DNA from: Sepioteuthis lessoniana
Taxonomy: Eukaryota > Mollusca > Cephalopoda > Myopsida > Loliginidae
NCBI GenBank assembly: GCA_963585895.1
Contig: OY757939.1
Coordinates: 30,585,809 to 30,649,808, forward strand
Direction: 5' to 3'
DNA: 64,000 nt
The notes below the pieces were generated by a model that did not search any database, was not told where the DNA came from, and was given only the letters and a program-made list of their open reading frames with translations. Shown here piece after piece: positions 55,389 to 64,000 of the stretch. Every line of letters begins with the position of its first letter. Positions within the stretch are counted from its first letter, which is position 1. A program made the position numbers and the translations under genes.

Positions 55389-58244
55389 TGTATTAATTTG
55401 ATGCCTGAGGCCAGTTTCACGCCACATTCGTGATTTTGAGCCTAATTAGACGATCCAGAGACAGAAAGGATGCAAGACTTTGAAGATGATCGAGACACAA
55501 AAAGAACAAAGAGAATTTAGAAAAATCCCAGAAAAAAAAAGAAGGAACAGACCAACGACAAAGAACAGAAAAAAGAAAAGAAAGAACAAAGGAAAAACTG
55601 CAACTTGCTGGATGGAAAGAAGAAAAGAGAGAAAAAACAAGAACAGACCAGCAACGAAAAAAAGAAAGAAAGAAAAGAAAACACCTGAGAGACTGTAAGT
55701 AAATTGTTCATTCAAATAATTTTCTCTCTGCTGTCGATTAATATTTGAGTTCGTGAGAAAAGAATCTAAATTGATTATAATGGTGAAAGCATGAGTTTTA
55801 ATGACAAGGGCCTTTCTAGAAGGATAAAATTGGAGATAACTTAAAAAAAAAGAAAAAGGTTGAGTATAGAAAAATGACGATTACTGCTATATGTGATTTT
55901 GTATCGTAGTGAGGGGGAGAGAAGGAAATAGAGTAAGGGGGAAACATGCAAGCAGGTGGCAGTGAAAAGAAAGGAAAGAAAGATAGCCCTGTGTGGACAG
56001 AAGATACTGCTTTGAACATGATGGACGTTTAGAATAAATTTTTATGAATGAATTTTATAGTAAACGGGGTTTTTATGAATGAAATTTTGTAGCGACTTGC
56101 GGATGTTATCCCAGCAAAATAGTAATTGGAAATTAGGATTTGGATCCGAGAGCTTGGAGAATTCGCTCATCTATAGAGTTGTCCGAAGATTGTGCATGTC
56201 TGTAGTTAGGGCTTTAGGACGTTCCGATGTTTGGAAGTGTTATGGGATCAATTTTGTGTACTGGTGGCGATCTCCTCCCAGAGAGGAGTCGAGAAAATTT
56301 GTCGTAGTGGATATTTTGTGAATTCCCCCAGGAATGGGGTTCAATTTTTGGTTTTGAGAAGGTTATTTTTGAATTTTGAAACAGGGTTTTGGAGATTAGG
56401 TAATTAAAACATGTGCGAAATTTTGACAATATCATTGTATCTGCGGGAAATTCGCGGACTCGGATTTGGAATTGTTTTGAATTGGGAAATGTGGTTGGCG
56501 GAAGTTTGTGTGGTTTAGGAAAGAACACCTGGGATATTTTAAAGCTGAAAAAGAAAGAAGAAAAGAAAGAGGGGTACTCGTAAGCTATTGAGAAGGTGTT
56601 ATTAATAAACCAGGCTTCATTTATGGTACTGTGGGTTGAAATTGAATAAACGGGGAAGCAAACCTATAGTTATTGAATTAAATTAAAGACAGAGAGAGGC
56701 AGAGATAAGTTCAAAAAAGAAGGATAGTGAATGAACAATTTATTAGAAAAAAAAGAAAAAAAAAAAGAAAAGAAAAAAGGTACAGGACAATGGAAAAAGA
56801 CAGAGAGGAAGGGAAAAGAAACTTGAACACTGTTGAACACAGCACAGAGGGAAAAAAAGAGAAAGAAAAGAACGAACATTTTTTAGAAAAATAGACAGTA
56901 CATAGACGAAAAAAAAAAGAAAGAAAGCTGAACATTTGTGAACTGTGATTGCAATATTGTTTTGACTTGTAAAGTGAAAATTTGAGAAATAAAAGAGTTT
57001 GTTTGAGTTTAAAGGCGACATTAGATTTTTTTTCCTGTTTCATATTATGAAAATTGACGAAAACCATTAACAGAGGATTTTATACTAGGTTTACTAAGAT
57101 TTATAATTATATTGATTCTAAATTTTTTTAGAATACTGGGTTTTCGCGGCATAGGAAATATTTTTTTTTAGGTTTCTGTTTTTGAGCGAATCGTGGGCTG
57201 ACGCGAGATGAGGACAGAGATTCATCAAAGTTGTGTTACAGATTGTTTTGGGCAGTCGGTTAAAGAAGTAATTCTATAGAAGAATTCACCGTCCCATGGA
57301 ATCGTTGAAGGCTTGTGGTGGCCAGTATTTTCAGAAGTTGATGGAATAAAGGAAAGAAAGGCGTGGCCTGCTCCAATATTTTGTGGGTGATGTCTGAGTG
57401 TTTCAGTTGCGATGATGTTTTGGATTCGTGCGTGATTAAGCGAAGTGAAACGAATCTGGGAAAGGCGAGGTGCCTATATCTCGGTAACCACGAGGGTTCC
57501 TGATTAAATTGAAAAGCAGCCCGGCGAGGGTGTAATCAAGTAAAGCATGTTCCTCAAAGGCTGAAAAACCAATAGGCATGGTAACAGAAACTTAATAATG
57601 AGAAAAAATGAGTAACACATTGCTGATAAATATTTAGCGTGGTCTATTTTAGGTGGTTTACTACATGCGTGTCAGATTGTGATACATTCGGATGTTTTGT
57701 GTTTGATAGAATTGTAGATTTATGAGAAATGTTTTGGGCCTTGAAGATATTGTTCATGGAATTCTCCAGTTACTCCAGGTAGGAACCTGTTGAGCGAAGA
57801 ACTGGAATGTGGTCATGAGGAATCCAGGCGAAATGTGTTGCTGGAATGACCAGGGTCACTAGGTTTGTGACCAGGATCTGGGACCAGAGTATGGTCCTTT
57901 TAGGGTTTTGAAATTCTTCAAGAAATTACAGAGGGCCCTGTTGTGTTTGGGAAGATAAAAGATGCATCCGTATTGTACCTTGATGCACACATGTTAAGAT
58001 AGCCATGTAAAGATAGTAAAACAAATTTAGATGTTAATTTGTCGGGCAAGTGTTACATAGGGAGAAGGTCGCCTTCTAAGTAAGATTTTGTTTTGCTGTG
58101 GTTCAAGTGATTTCTTTTTGTGTTTTTTTTTTCAGTATTATTGTCCTAGAAAATTATTCTGTAAAACGTGTGTGCAAGGGGAATGGAGACGAACGTGAAG
58201 AAAAATTTCACATGTGAAATTTTGAAAAATAATTATGGGATGAT
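55389..58244 (+). other. Interior of the non-autonomous LTR element
   Basis: A purine-rich stretch at 55470-55690 encodes only a Lys/Arg-rich 72-residue frame, and 56700-56930 is also A/G-rich. Complementary Phe/Leu-rich frames on minus are shadows. No domains recognised. Confidence 0.6.
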
Positions 58245-58926
58245 TGTTACATATTGACCCCAGCCAAGCTGTCAAAAGAAGAAATGCACCTGTGTAAATA
58301 ACAGATGCATCCGGTCGAAGATATCAGGATATCAGGGGCGACCTTGACTGTCGAAGGGTCATGGTAAGGAGAATTTGGTTGGTGTTTGCATGTCCATGTA
58401 GCTGGCAGTATGTGTCGTGGTTATTAGAGAGGATTCCTCTCATGCTCTCGAATGTCTGCTCGCCGGCCGTGTGGCTATTTAACCGACTTCCCACCAAGTT
58501 CGTTTTATAGTGGCGAGCCACGCACAAATCGAGACTCATGCGCGGTTAGACCAAAAAAGACTTTTCATTATTCTTCTTATTGAGTGCGAATTGTGACGCT
58601 CGCAGGAAGTAGGTTGACATCAAATTATTATATAACCCCGGCGACAGGAAGTTCAGGTTAGTTGGAGAGAAGATGCTGGGCCCCCGGTTGAGCAGCCCCG
58701 GAGAACTGGAAAGGAAGGCTGTGATAGCCAGAAGAGTGGGGGTCAATATGTTGCAGTTCTGTTCAGTTTCTAGCTCACCCCTCACACAGTAAAACCCTTC
58801 GTAACCCTTTCGAACATTCGAATAAAGTGAGAGGTATATTTTTCTAAAGAACTGTGTCCGCTCGTCTTTATTGTGTTGACTATGTTTCCGTGTATAGTTG
58901 CATATGTATTATGTGGCTATACAACA
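58245..58926 (+). repeat. 3' LTR carrying a 219-bp foreign patch
   Basis: Matches the 5' LTR except for scattered substitutions, a ~37-bp deletion near 58680, and the patch 58360-58578 that replaces TGA in GAAGGGTTGAATTGAG of the 5' LTR. AATAAAGTGAGAGG is kept. Confidence 0.88.
58360..58578 (+). repeat. Patch identical to 52353-52571
   Basis: 219 bp starting CATGGTAAGGAGAATTTGG and ending CATTATTCTTCTT. By eye it is identical to the upstream segment in every base and in the same orientation. It has no target duplication. Two bases (GT) are shared at the left junction. Confidence 0.95.
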
Positions 58927-59231
58927 CGTTGATTTAACATTATAATATCATCCCTCACAGTCCTGATGATGGTTTATTAGAACCGAAACGCTATAGTGTC
59001 GAATTTGCTTCTCAATTAATCTCTCCTTCTATTTGGATTACTTTATCAATTTTTTTCTCAACATAACTGTGTATAAATTATTTGTAATAACTTCTTTGAT
59101 TTAGTTATTTCTTAGATTTAGTTTAGTATGGTACTAAGCTTGTATAATGGGGAAATAGGAGGAATGGAACGCACATAGTAAGGGATAATCTGAAAGACAA
59201 GCCCACTTTATGGCAATTACCAACTTTTGTA

Positions 59232-59358
59232 GTTATTTACTAAGCTTTGCTTAGTAGTGATACAAGACCAGAAGTATGAGGCACCCAGTGTGTCTCGAAC
59301 TCACAAGTAGTGTTTGATTAGTTTAACTTGTTAACCATTACCCCACGCAAGGCACTCA
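59232..59358 (-). mobile_element. SINE-C copy, best preserved
   Basis: Minus strand: GTGCCTTGCGTGGGGTAATG then GTTAACAAG (A box), GTGAGTTCGAGACACACTGG (B box), GTGCCTCATACTTCTGGTC and TTGTATCACTACTAAGC. Confidence 0.72.
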
Positions 59359-59591
59359 TTACCAAATTATATTCTTAGGGTGATTGAAAAGTCGTTGCCA
59401 GATTTAAATTCTTAGCAGTCCCCAACTGTTGACCACTCCCATCAACACATTTTTGGGATCTTCCACGGGTGATTAAAATTGTTGGCACTTCTATGCGAGT
59501 ATATTGATATAAAAAAGCAAATTGATATTGAATTAGCTGACGAGAAGGGTAGACAGGTTTGAAATTATATCATAAAAGTGTTAACATTTTG

Positions 59592-59695
59592 GTTTAAATT
59601 GGTTTTGTTTCTCTATTTAATGGCATATCAACCTTCGTGAGTTATTTAATGCCAAAGCCATCTTTATAGAAAAACAGCAGTGATTCTATTTAACC
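59592..59695 (-). mobile_element. SINE-A tail, reverse
   Basis: Minus strand: GGCTTTGGCATTAAATAACT, CACGAAGGTTGATATGCCAT and TAAATAGAGAAACAAAACC. Confidence 0.75.
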
Positions 59696-59708
59696 TATTT
59701 CTGCGGGA

Positions 59709-59780
<72 letters not shown>

Positions 59781-59853
59781 TAGAGTAGCAAGTTAAGTGA
59801 TCTTTTTTTTATTTTATATGTATGTGTGGACTGATTGTAGTTGATAAAAACAC

Positions 59854-59897
<44 letters not shown>

Positions 59898-60562
59898 TGC
59901 GAGTGTGTTTGTGTGTGTGTGTGTGTGTAACAGAGAGATAGAAACAGAGATAGTGAGAGGATATGGATAGATCTTTATAATAAAAGAAAAAGATATGTAA
60001 AAGTAAAAGTTGTTTTCTTATTCTAGTTGTCATGTATCCTCTTTCACATATAATCAGCCTCTCCTTAATTACAATTATATTACCAATGTGTTAAGTCCCT
60101 TCCCACCCGACCAGGACATTTAATCTTCCAGGACAACGTCCCGGAAATGTTATCCTCCTCTGTCCTTTCAAATCCGCCCACAGTCAACGTAATGGGGTCC
60201 GGCTTTACTTGTCTAAAAAAATTCCTTATTCAAATGTCGTCATCTTCCTGTCCAGGTTTTAAAATGGCTAGCTGAAACGAATAAATGCCACGAGTTTTTT
60301 CTAAAGATCTAACAGTATCGAAGTCCCGGGTAGGTGTCAACATTTAATGAACTCCCCTTAAGGGCACTGGGCACTATGCAACGTGTACTCCGTTTAAAAA
60401 AGGAGCCTATAAACGGGCACAAGGGTAAGGACAAAATTTCCTGTTCTTCACGACTAGTGCTGCTATGAAGTGGAAACCTCCTCGAAGACAAGAAACAGTT
60501 AAAAGAGATGAACTGCTACCACACTTTCATCTAAGCTTGAAAGGCGGAGAGTTGTCATTTAC

Positions 60563-60660
60563 TAAATTTAGGTTGCGTTACGGAAAGACCAGAAATATTG
60601 GGCACCCAGGGAGAATCGAACTCACTAACCATGGTCTAGCTCAGTAACTATTATAGAAGT
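60563..60660 (-). mobile_element. SINE-C copy
   Basis: Minus strand: TAGTTACTGAGCTAGACCAT head, GTGAGTTCGATTCTCCCTGG (B box), GTGCCCAATATTTCTGGTC. Confidence 0.6.
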
Positions 60661-61034
60661 CATGAATAGCTAGACATCGGTGCACGCGTTAGACCTGAAG
60701 ACCCGACTAATGCATGAACACTGACTCTGTTGGGACTTTTATAGAGAAGAGAGATATGAGGAATAAAAATATGACGAAATTGTCTCAAAGTCGTGAGTTT
60801 AATTCTAGTCTCGGCAATGAGTCGTTGGTAGAGATGAAATTAACTTTCATAAGGAGTTTTATGTTAATTTTTATTTGCTTCTACCACTACCAATTCACCT
60901 GCTGCAATAAATTTAATCCATGTGGAGTTGAGAAAGTGATTACTTTGTTAAGTGAATAATTCCGTGCTAAAACGAATGACTTTCTTGTAAAGATTTCAAG
61001 CAGCATTATACAAGAATTCACCTTTATCTGCACA

Positions 61035-61160
61035 TGGGCGCTCGTGGCGTAACGGTTATCGTCGTTCGAGTTCAAACCTGAACGGGGTTATTTGCATTTC
61101 ACATTGTGCTAATACATTTGGGAAACAGTTCTCCAACAATTCTCCCTCCATAGGTAAATA
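61035..61160 (+). mobile_element. SINE-B 5' half, fused to RTE-like RT
   Basis: Head GGCGCTCGTGGCGTAACGGTTATC (A box inside), B box TCGTTCGAGTTCAAACC, core CATTTGGGAAACAGTTCTCC and TTCTCCCTCCATAGGTAAAT. It stops at GGTAAATAG, exactly where SINE-B copies elsewhere continue with T(G)TTAGGGCAG or TAGGGCAG. RT-coding sequence follows within about 5 bp. Confidence 0.75.
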
Positions 61161-62692
61161 GTGTTAGCAAACAATTAGACATTAAACTTGGACCGTTCAC
61201 ACAAGAAGAACTCGACTCGGTTCTCAGAAAAATTAAAAATAGGAAAGCTGCAGGACTGGACGAAATTCCCCCGGAAGTATGGAAGACCAGACAATTTGAC
61301 GACATACTGCTCCGACACTGCAACGCAGTATACAATCAAAATCCGATAGATAGATGGACGAAGGGATGCATACTCCCCTTCCCTAAAAAGGGGGACCTCG
61401 GATTAGCCAAAAACTACCGAGGCATAACACTTACATCCATAGCTGCCAAAATCTACAATGCCCTACTACGAAACCGAATAGAACCCAAAATCGACAACAT
61501 ACTTAGAAAAAACCAAAATGGCTTCCGAAGAAATAGATCTACGACCTCACAAATATTAACCATCCGCAGAATCCTTGAAGGTGTACGGGCAAAGAACCTA
61601 CAAGCGACATTAATATTTGTCGACTTTACCAAGGCTTTCGACTCCATTCACAGAGGAAAGATGGAACAAATCCTACTAGCGTACGTCATACCTAAAGAAA
61701 CCGTAGCGGCAATAACGATTCTCTATAGAAACACTAAAGTAAAAGTACGATCACCAGATGGAGACACAGAATACTTTGACATTGTAGCAGGAGTACTACA
61801 TGGGGACACGCTGGCCCCGTATCTCTTTATCATTTGTCTAGACTACGTACTTAGAACATCGATTGACAAAATCAAAGAGAATGGCTTCGAACTGACGAAG
61901 AAAAGAAGCAGAAGATACCCCGCAACAACAATTACCGACGCCGACTACGCCGATGACATAGCGATACTGGCAAATACACCTGACCAAGCCGAAACACTTC
62001 TGCATAGTTTGGAACGAGCAGCAGCAAGCATAGGCCTCCATGTTAATGCACACAAAACGGAATATATGTGCTATAACCAAACGGGGGACATCTCCACTCT
62101 AGAAGGAACCCCTCTTAAACTAGTAGACAAATTCACGTACCTAGGAAGCAGCGTCGAATCAACCGAAAAGGACATCGAAACGATGTTAACGAAAGCATGG
62201 ACAGCTATCAATAGGCTATCGACTATATGGAAATCAGACCTAACCGATAAAATGAAACGCAGTTTCTTCCAGGCAGCGGTCACTTTGATACTGCTATATG
62301 GATGCACTACATGGACGCTAACAAAACGGCTGAAGAAGAAACTAGATGGCAATTACACAAGAATGCTGCGTGCAATCCTGAACAAGTCCTGGCAGCAACA
62401 CCCCACAAGACACCAACTGTACGGCCACCTGCCCCCTATCACGAAGACTATTCAAGTTAGGCGAACCAGACATGCAGGACATTGCTGGAGAAGCAGAGAT
62501 GAACTCATAAGAGATGTACTCTTATGGATCCCCACACACGGCCGCGCAAAAGCAGGACGACCAGCACGAACGTACATTCAGCAGCTATGTGAGGATACAG
62601 GTTGTTGTCCTGAAGACCTACCTAGGGCGATGAACGATAGGGAGGAGTGGCGAGAGAGGGTCAGGGATATCCGTGCTGCCAGCACGATATGA
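61154..62692 (+). CDS. RTE-like LINE reverse transcriptase, open frame, 5' truncated
   Basis: The frame is open from just after a TAG (61151-61153) to the stop at 62692, about 512 residues. The first ATG is 61661, but homology to the 32-kb copy starts at QLDIKLGPFTQEELDSVL (about 61172), so the real protein extended further upstream. RT motifs: KNRKAAGLDEIPPEVW, NYRGITLTSIAAKIY, QNGFRRNRSTTSQI, ATLIFVDFTKAFDSIH (A), GVLHGDTLAPYLFI (B), DADYADDIAIL (C), LHVNAHKTEYM (D) and KFTYLGSSV (E). The C-terminal part (MKRSFFQAAVTLILLYGCTT, NKSWQQHPTRHQLYGH, REEWRERVRDI) matches decayed copies at 10.5, 43.3, 45.4 and 48.4 kb. The endonuclease is absent, so it is not autonomous. The intact frame suggests recent insertion. 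Confidence 0.88.
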   Translation, partial: VNSVSKQLDIKLGPFTQEELDSVLRKIKNRKAAGLDEIPPEVWKTRQFDDILLRHCNAVYNQNPIDRWTKGCILPFPKKGDLGLAKNYRGITLTSIAAKIYNALLRNRIEPKIDNILRKNQNGFRRNRSTTSQILTIRRILEGVRAKNLQATLIFVDFTKAFDSIHRGKMEQILLAYVIPKETVAAITILYRNTKVKVRSPDGDTEYFDIVAGVLHGDTLAPYLFIICLDYVLRTSIDKIKENGFELTKKRSRRYPATTITDADYADDIAILANTPDQAETLLHSLERAAASIGLHVNAHKTEYMCYNQTGDISTLEGTPLKLVDKFTYLGSSVESTEKDIETMLTKAWTAINRLSTIWKSDLTDKMKRSFFQAAVTLILLYGCTTWTLTKRLKKKLDGNYTRMLRAILNKSWQQHPTRHQLYGHLPPITKTIQVRRTRHAGHCWRSRDELIRDVLLWIPTHGRAKAGRPARTYIQQLCEDTGCCPEDLPRAMNDREEWRERVRDIRAASTI

Positions 62693-62705
62693 TGATGATG
62701 ATGAA
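62693..62705 (+). repeat. RTE-like LINE 3' tail, (ATG/GAT)n
   Basis: ATGATGATGATG immediately after the stop region. It is the shared simple-sequence tail of this LINE family and marks the 3' end of the element. Confidence 0.7.
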
Positions 62706-63230
62706 TTAAGGTAATTTTTTTTATATTAATCATTTTTCGTTTATTATATTTCATTATCTAGTTTGGTAAGGTTTTGGACTACTCTGTGTCTCTTTAATTC
62801 AGGTACATAGTCAGATGGTGCACTCTTACGCCCGCACGGAAAGGATATGACAATCATCATCTGTCATAATAAACCTCCAGACAGGAAATGGGGCTGGACG
62901 GCCGTTGAAGTGAACTGAGTGGGTTGATGACGTCATGTCCAGTAGAGATGGTCCTGTGAATTTGAAGATTTTGAAAAGACAGTTTAGTTGACGTTCGACC
63001 GTTGAAGCGGGAGGCAGGGTTTTTTGGATCTGATCAAAGCAGGTCAGTTGAGTCTCAAACGTCAGAGACCTTAAACACCACAAGATACGCCGCGCATGTG
63101 GTGGTGGTGTTGGGGGGAAAGTCAGCATAGGCTTTTATGATTTGTGTGTCTCTCCTCGTGTCGCCAAGGACTGAAGGTAGAAAGAAATAAACTCGTTCGT
63201 ACCGCCTGTATTTATACTATTATTATTATT
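62706..63230. other. Intergenic DNA
   Basis: The minus frame 63128-62826 (100 codons) has no motif I know. A short (ATT)n at about 63218-63230 precedes the SINE. Confidence 0.5.
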
Positions 63231-63512
63231 GATGGTGTAATGGTTATCGTCGCAGGATGTGGACACGACGACACGAGTTCAAATCCTGGACGAGCCTGAT
63301 TACATTTCACATAGCACTAATACCCTTGGGAAAGATATGAATCCAATTATTCTCCCTCCAGCTATGGGTAAATAGTAGGGCAGACTAGGTTCTTCAGCCT
63401 TGGTGAGGCAACTAGTCTAGGAGAAGGAAAACTTTGAATTCAAACCTGTTAAACTCCGCTTAAAAATTGACCTTGTGTCATATCCTGCCCGAGCGGAGGG
63501 GTTGGGTAAATA
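63231..63512 (+). mobile_element. SINE-B copy, near full length
   Basis: GATGGTGTAATGGTTATCGT (A box), CGAGTTCAAATCCTGGACGA (B box), core ACCCTTGGGAAAGATATGAATC and TTCTCCCTCCAGCTATGGG, tail CTTGTGTCATATCCTGCCCG and AGCGGAGGGGTTGGGTAAAT. It is the cleanest SINE in the window and closely similar to 7681-7957. Confidence 0.9.
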
Positions 63513-63547
63513 GGATTATTATTGATGTATATTCACTCTTTATGAGT

Positions 63548-63632
63548 ATACAACAATAGTAGGGCAGACTGTGTTCTTTAACCTTGATATGGCAACTAGT
63601 CTAGAAGAAGAAAATTATTATTTCAAACCAGT
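63548..63632 (+). mobile_element. SINE-B internal fragment
   Basis: AATAGTAGGGCAGACTGTG, ATATGGCAACTAGTCTAGAA and TTTCAAACCAGTTAT match the middle-to-tail part of SINE-B, about 35 bp after the full copy. Confidence 0.7.
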
Positions 63633-63634
63633 TA

Positions 63635-64000
63635 TCTACCAAGAAAGGGATGGATTCTGCAAGGCAATTCTTACCTAAGATATATGTGTGGTGACCTCTG
63701 ACCTCCACATACCAAAAAAGAAGATAAAAGAGGTGTAATGAAAATGTACCGAAACTAAAACTTTAAATTTTCACATTTTAAAATCTAACATTTAAATCAA
63801 GATGTTTCCATCGTTAATCAACTTATTTAATGAAGTGATGATGTCTAGACGTCTAGATTACTGTCGAGGCGATTCAGTGCCAATTTGAAAAAAAAAAATT
63901 ATGAAGCCAATATTGCTTATTTTTTATCAGCAGTTTTTTTTAACGAAACACCGGGATTGTGCAAGTGCAGCACCATGCATAATCATTAGAACCCCAATCC
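63635..64000. other. Intergenic, nothing recognised
   Basis: AT-rich to the window edge. A run of eight A bases occurs near 63889. No gene is seen. Confidence 0.5.

Larger units (their letters stand above)
54879..58926 (+). mobile_element. LTR retrotransposon lacking gag and pol, with CGTT target duplication
   Basis: Two LTRs (54879-55388 and 58245-58926) both start TGTTACATATTGACCCC and end GGCTATACAACA or GACTATACAACA. CGTT flanks the unit at 54875-54878 and 58927-58930. The 2,856-bp interior is A- and G-rich, has no frame longer than about 120 codons and shows no RT, protease or integrase motif. It is therefore non-autonomous (LARD/TRIM-like). No convincing primer-binding site or polypurine tract was seen next to the LTRs. 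Confidence 0.8.
54605..59088. mobile_element. Foldback/MITE-like element interrupted by an LTR element
   Basis: The left arm (about 54605-54761) and right arm (58931-59088) are reverse complements with modest divergence: ACACAGTTATGTTAAGAAAA, AGAAGGAGAGATTTATTGAG, ACACTATAGCGTTTTGGTTC and TGAGGGATGATATTA all recur in the right arm. The centre is an extra hairpin (54762-54813 with 54826-54878, 12-nt loop). With the LTR element removed, the unit is about 435 bp and folds almost entirely on itself. It has no coding capacity. Terminal sequence merges into unit Z, so the exact ends are uncertain. Confidence 0.75.
59090..61030. other. Intergenic DNA with SINE scraps and microsatellites
   Basis: (TA)n at 59715-59778 and (TG)n at 59866-59928. 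SINE copies are listed separately. The frames at 60309-60491, 60465-60647 and 60714-60959 have no motif. Confidence 0.5.

Noticed and set aside
55446..57067. Phe/Leu/Ser-rich minus frames that look like membrane proteins
   Set aside because: Reverse complement of purine-rich (AAAG/GAAA) DNA inside the LTR element. Hydrophobicity is a composition effect.

Overview
The window is repeat-rich nuclear DNA from an animal with a large genome. I see no convincing host gene. Nearly everything identifiable is a transposable element: LINEs of at least four lineages, Metaviridae/gypsy remnants, solo LTRs, a Tc1-like fossil, a foldback element and many tRNA-derived SINE copies. Dozens of (TA)n, (TG)n, (CA)n, (GA)n and (GATA)n microsatellites separate them. 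The SINEs share a central block but differ in their 3' tails, as reported for cephalopod and other mollusc SINEs. With the mix of LINEs this makes a mollusc, and probably a cephalopod, the best guess, but that is inference.

Layout. 1-4.0 kb: a decayed minus-strand gypsy element (gag, protease, RT, RNase H, integrase) split by a GC-richer insert with two tandem arrays. 4-11 kb: SINEs, microsatellites, a solo LTR in a (TA)n tract and a decayed RTE-like 3' end. 11.7-12.9 kb: a dispersed repeat that recurs at 53.3-54.5 kb. 13.0-14.9 kb: the 3' half of a LINE with a zinc finger and a restriction-like endonuclease signature, with an intact frame. 15.1-26.85 kb: two related two-ORF LINEs, head to head, meeting near 21.08 kb. 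Both are defective. 26.9-36 kb: AT-rich DNA with a Tc1-like transposase fossil, an internally deleted RTE-like LINE, SINEs and a second endonuclease-bearing LINE remnant. 36-52 kb: microsatellites, two probable solo LTRs, LINE scraps and SINEs. 52-59.1 kb: a nest in which an LTR element lacking gag and pol (4-bp CGTT target duplication) sits in one arm of a long foldback element, and its 3' LTR carries a 219-bp patch identical to DNA 6 kb upstream. 61.0-62.7 kb: an RTE-like LINE with an open 512-residue RT frame, joined directly to a truncated SINE. 63.2-63.6 kb: one good SINE and a fragment.

The genes form no pathway. They are parts of independent selfish elements, and only two long frames look recently intact: the endonuclease-type LINE tail at 13.0-14.3 kb and the RTE-like RT at 61.2-62.7 kb. 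All LTR, TSD and boundary calls were made by eye. Identities are estimates from direct reading, not computed alignments.
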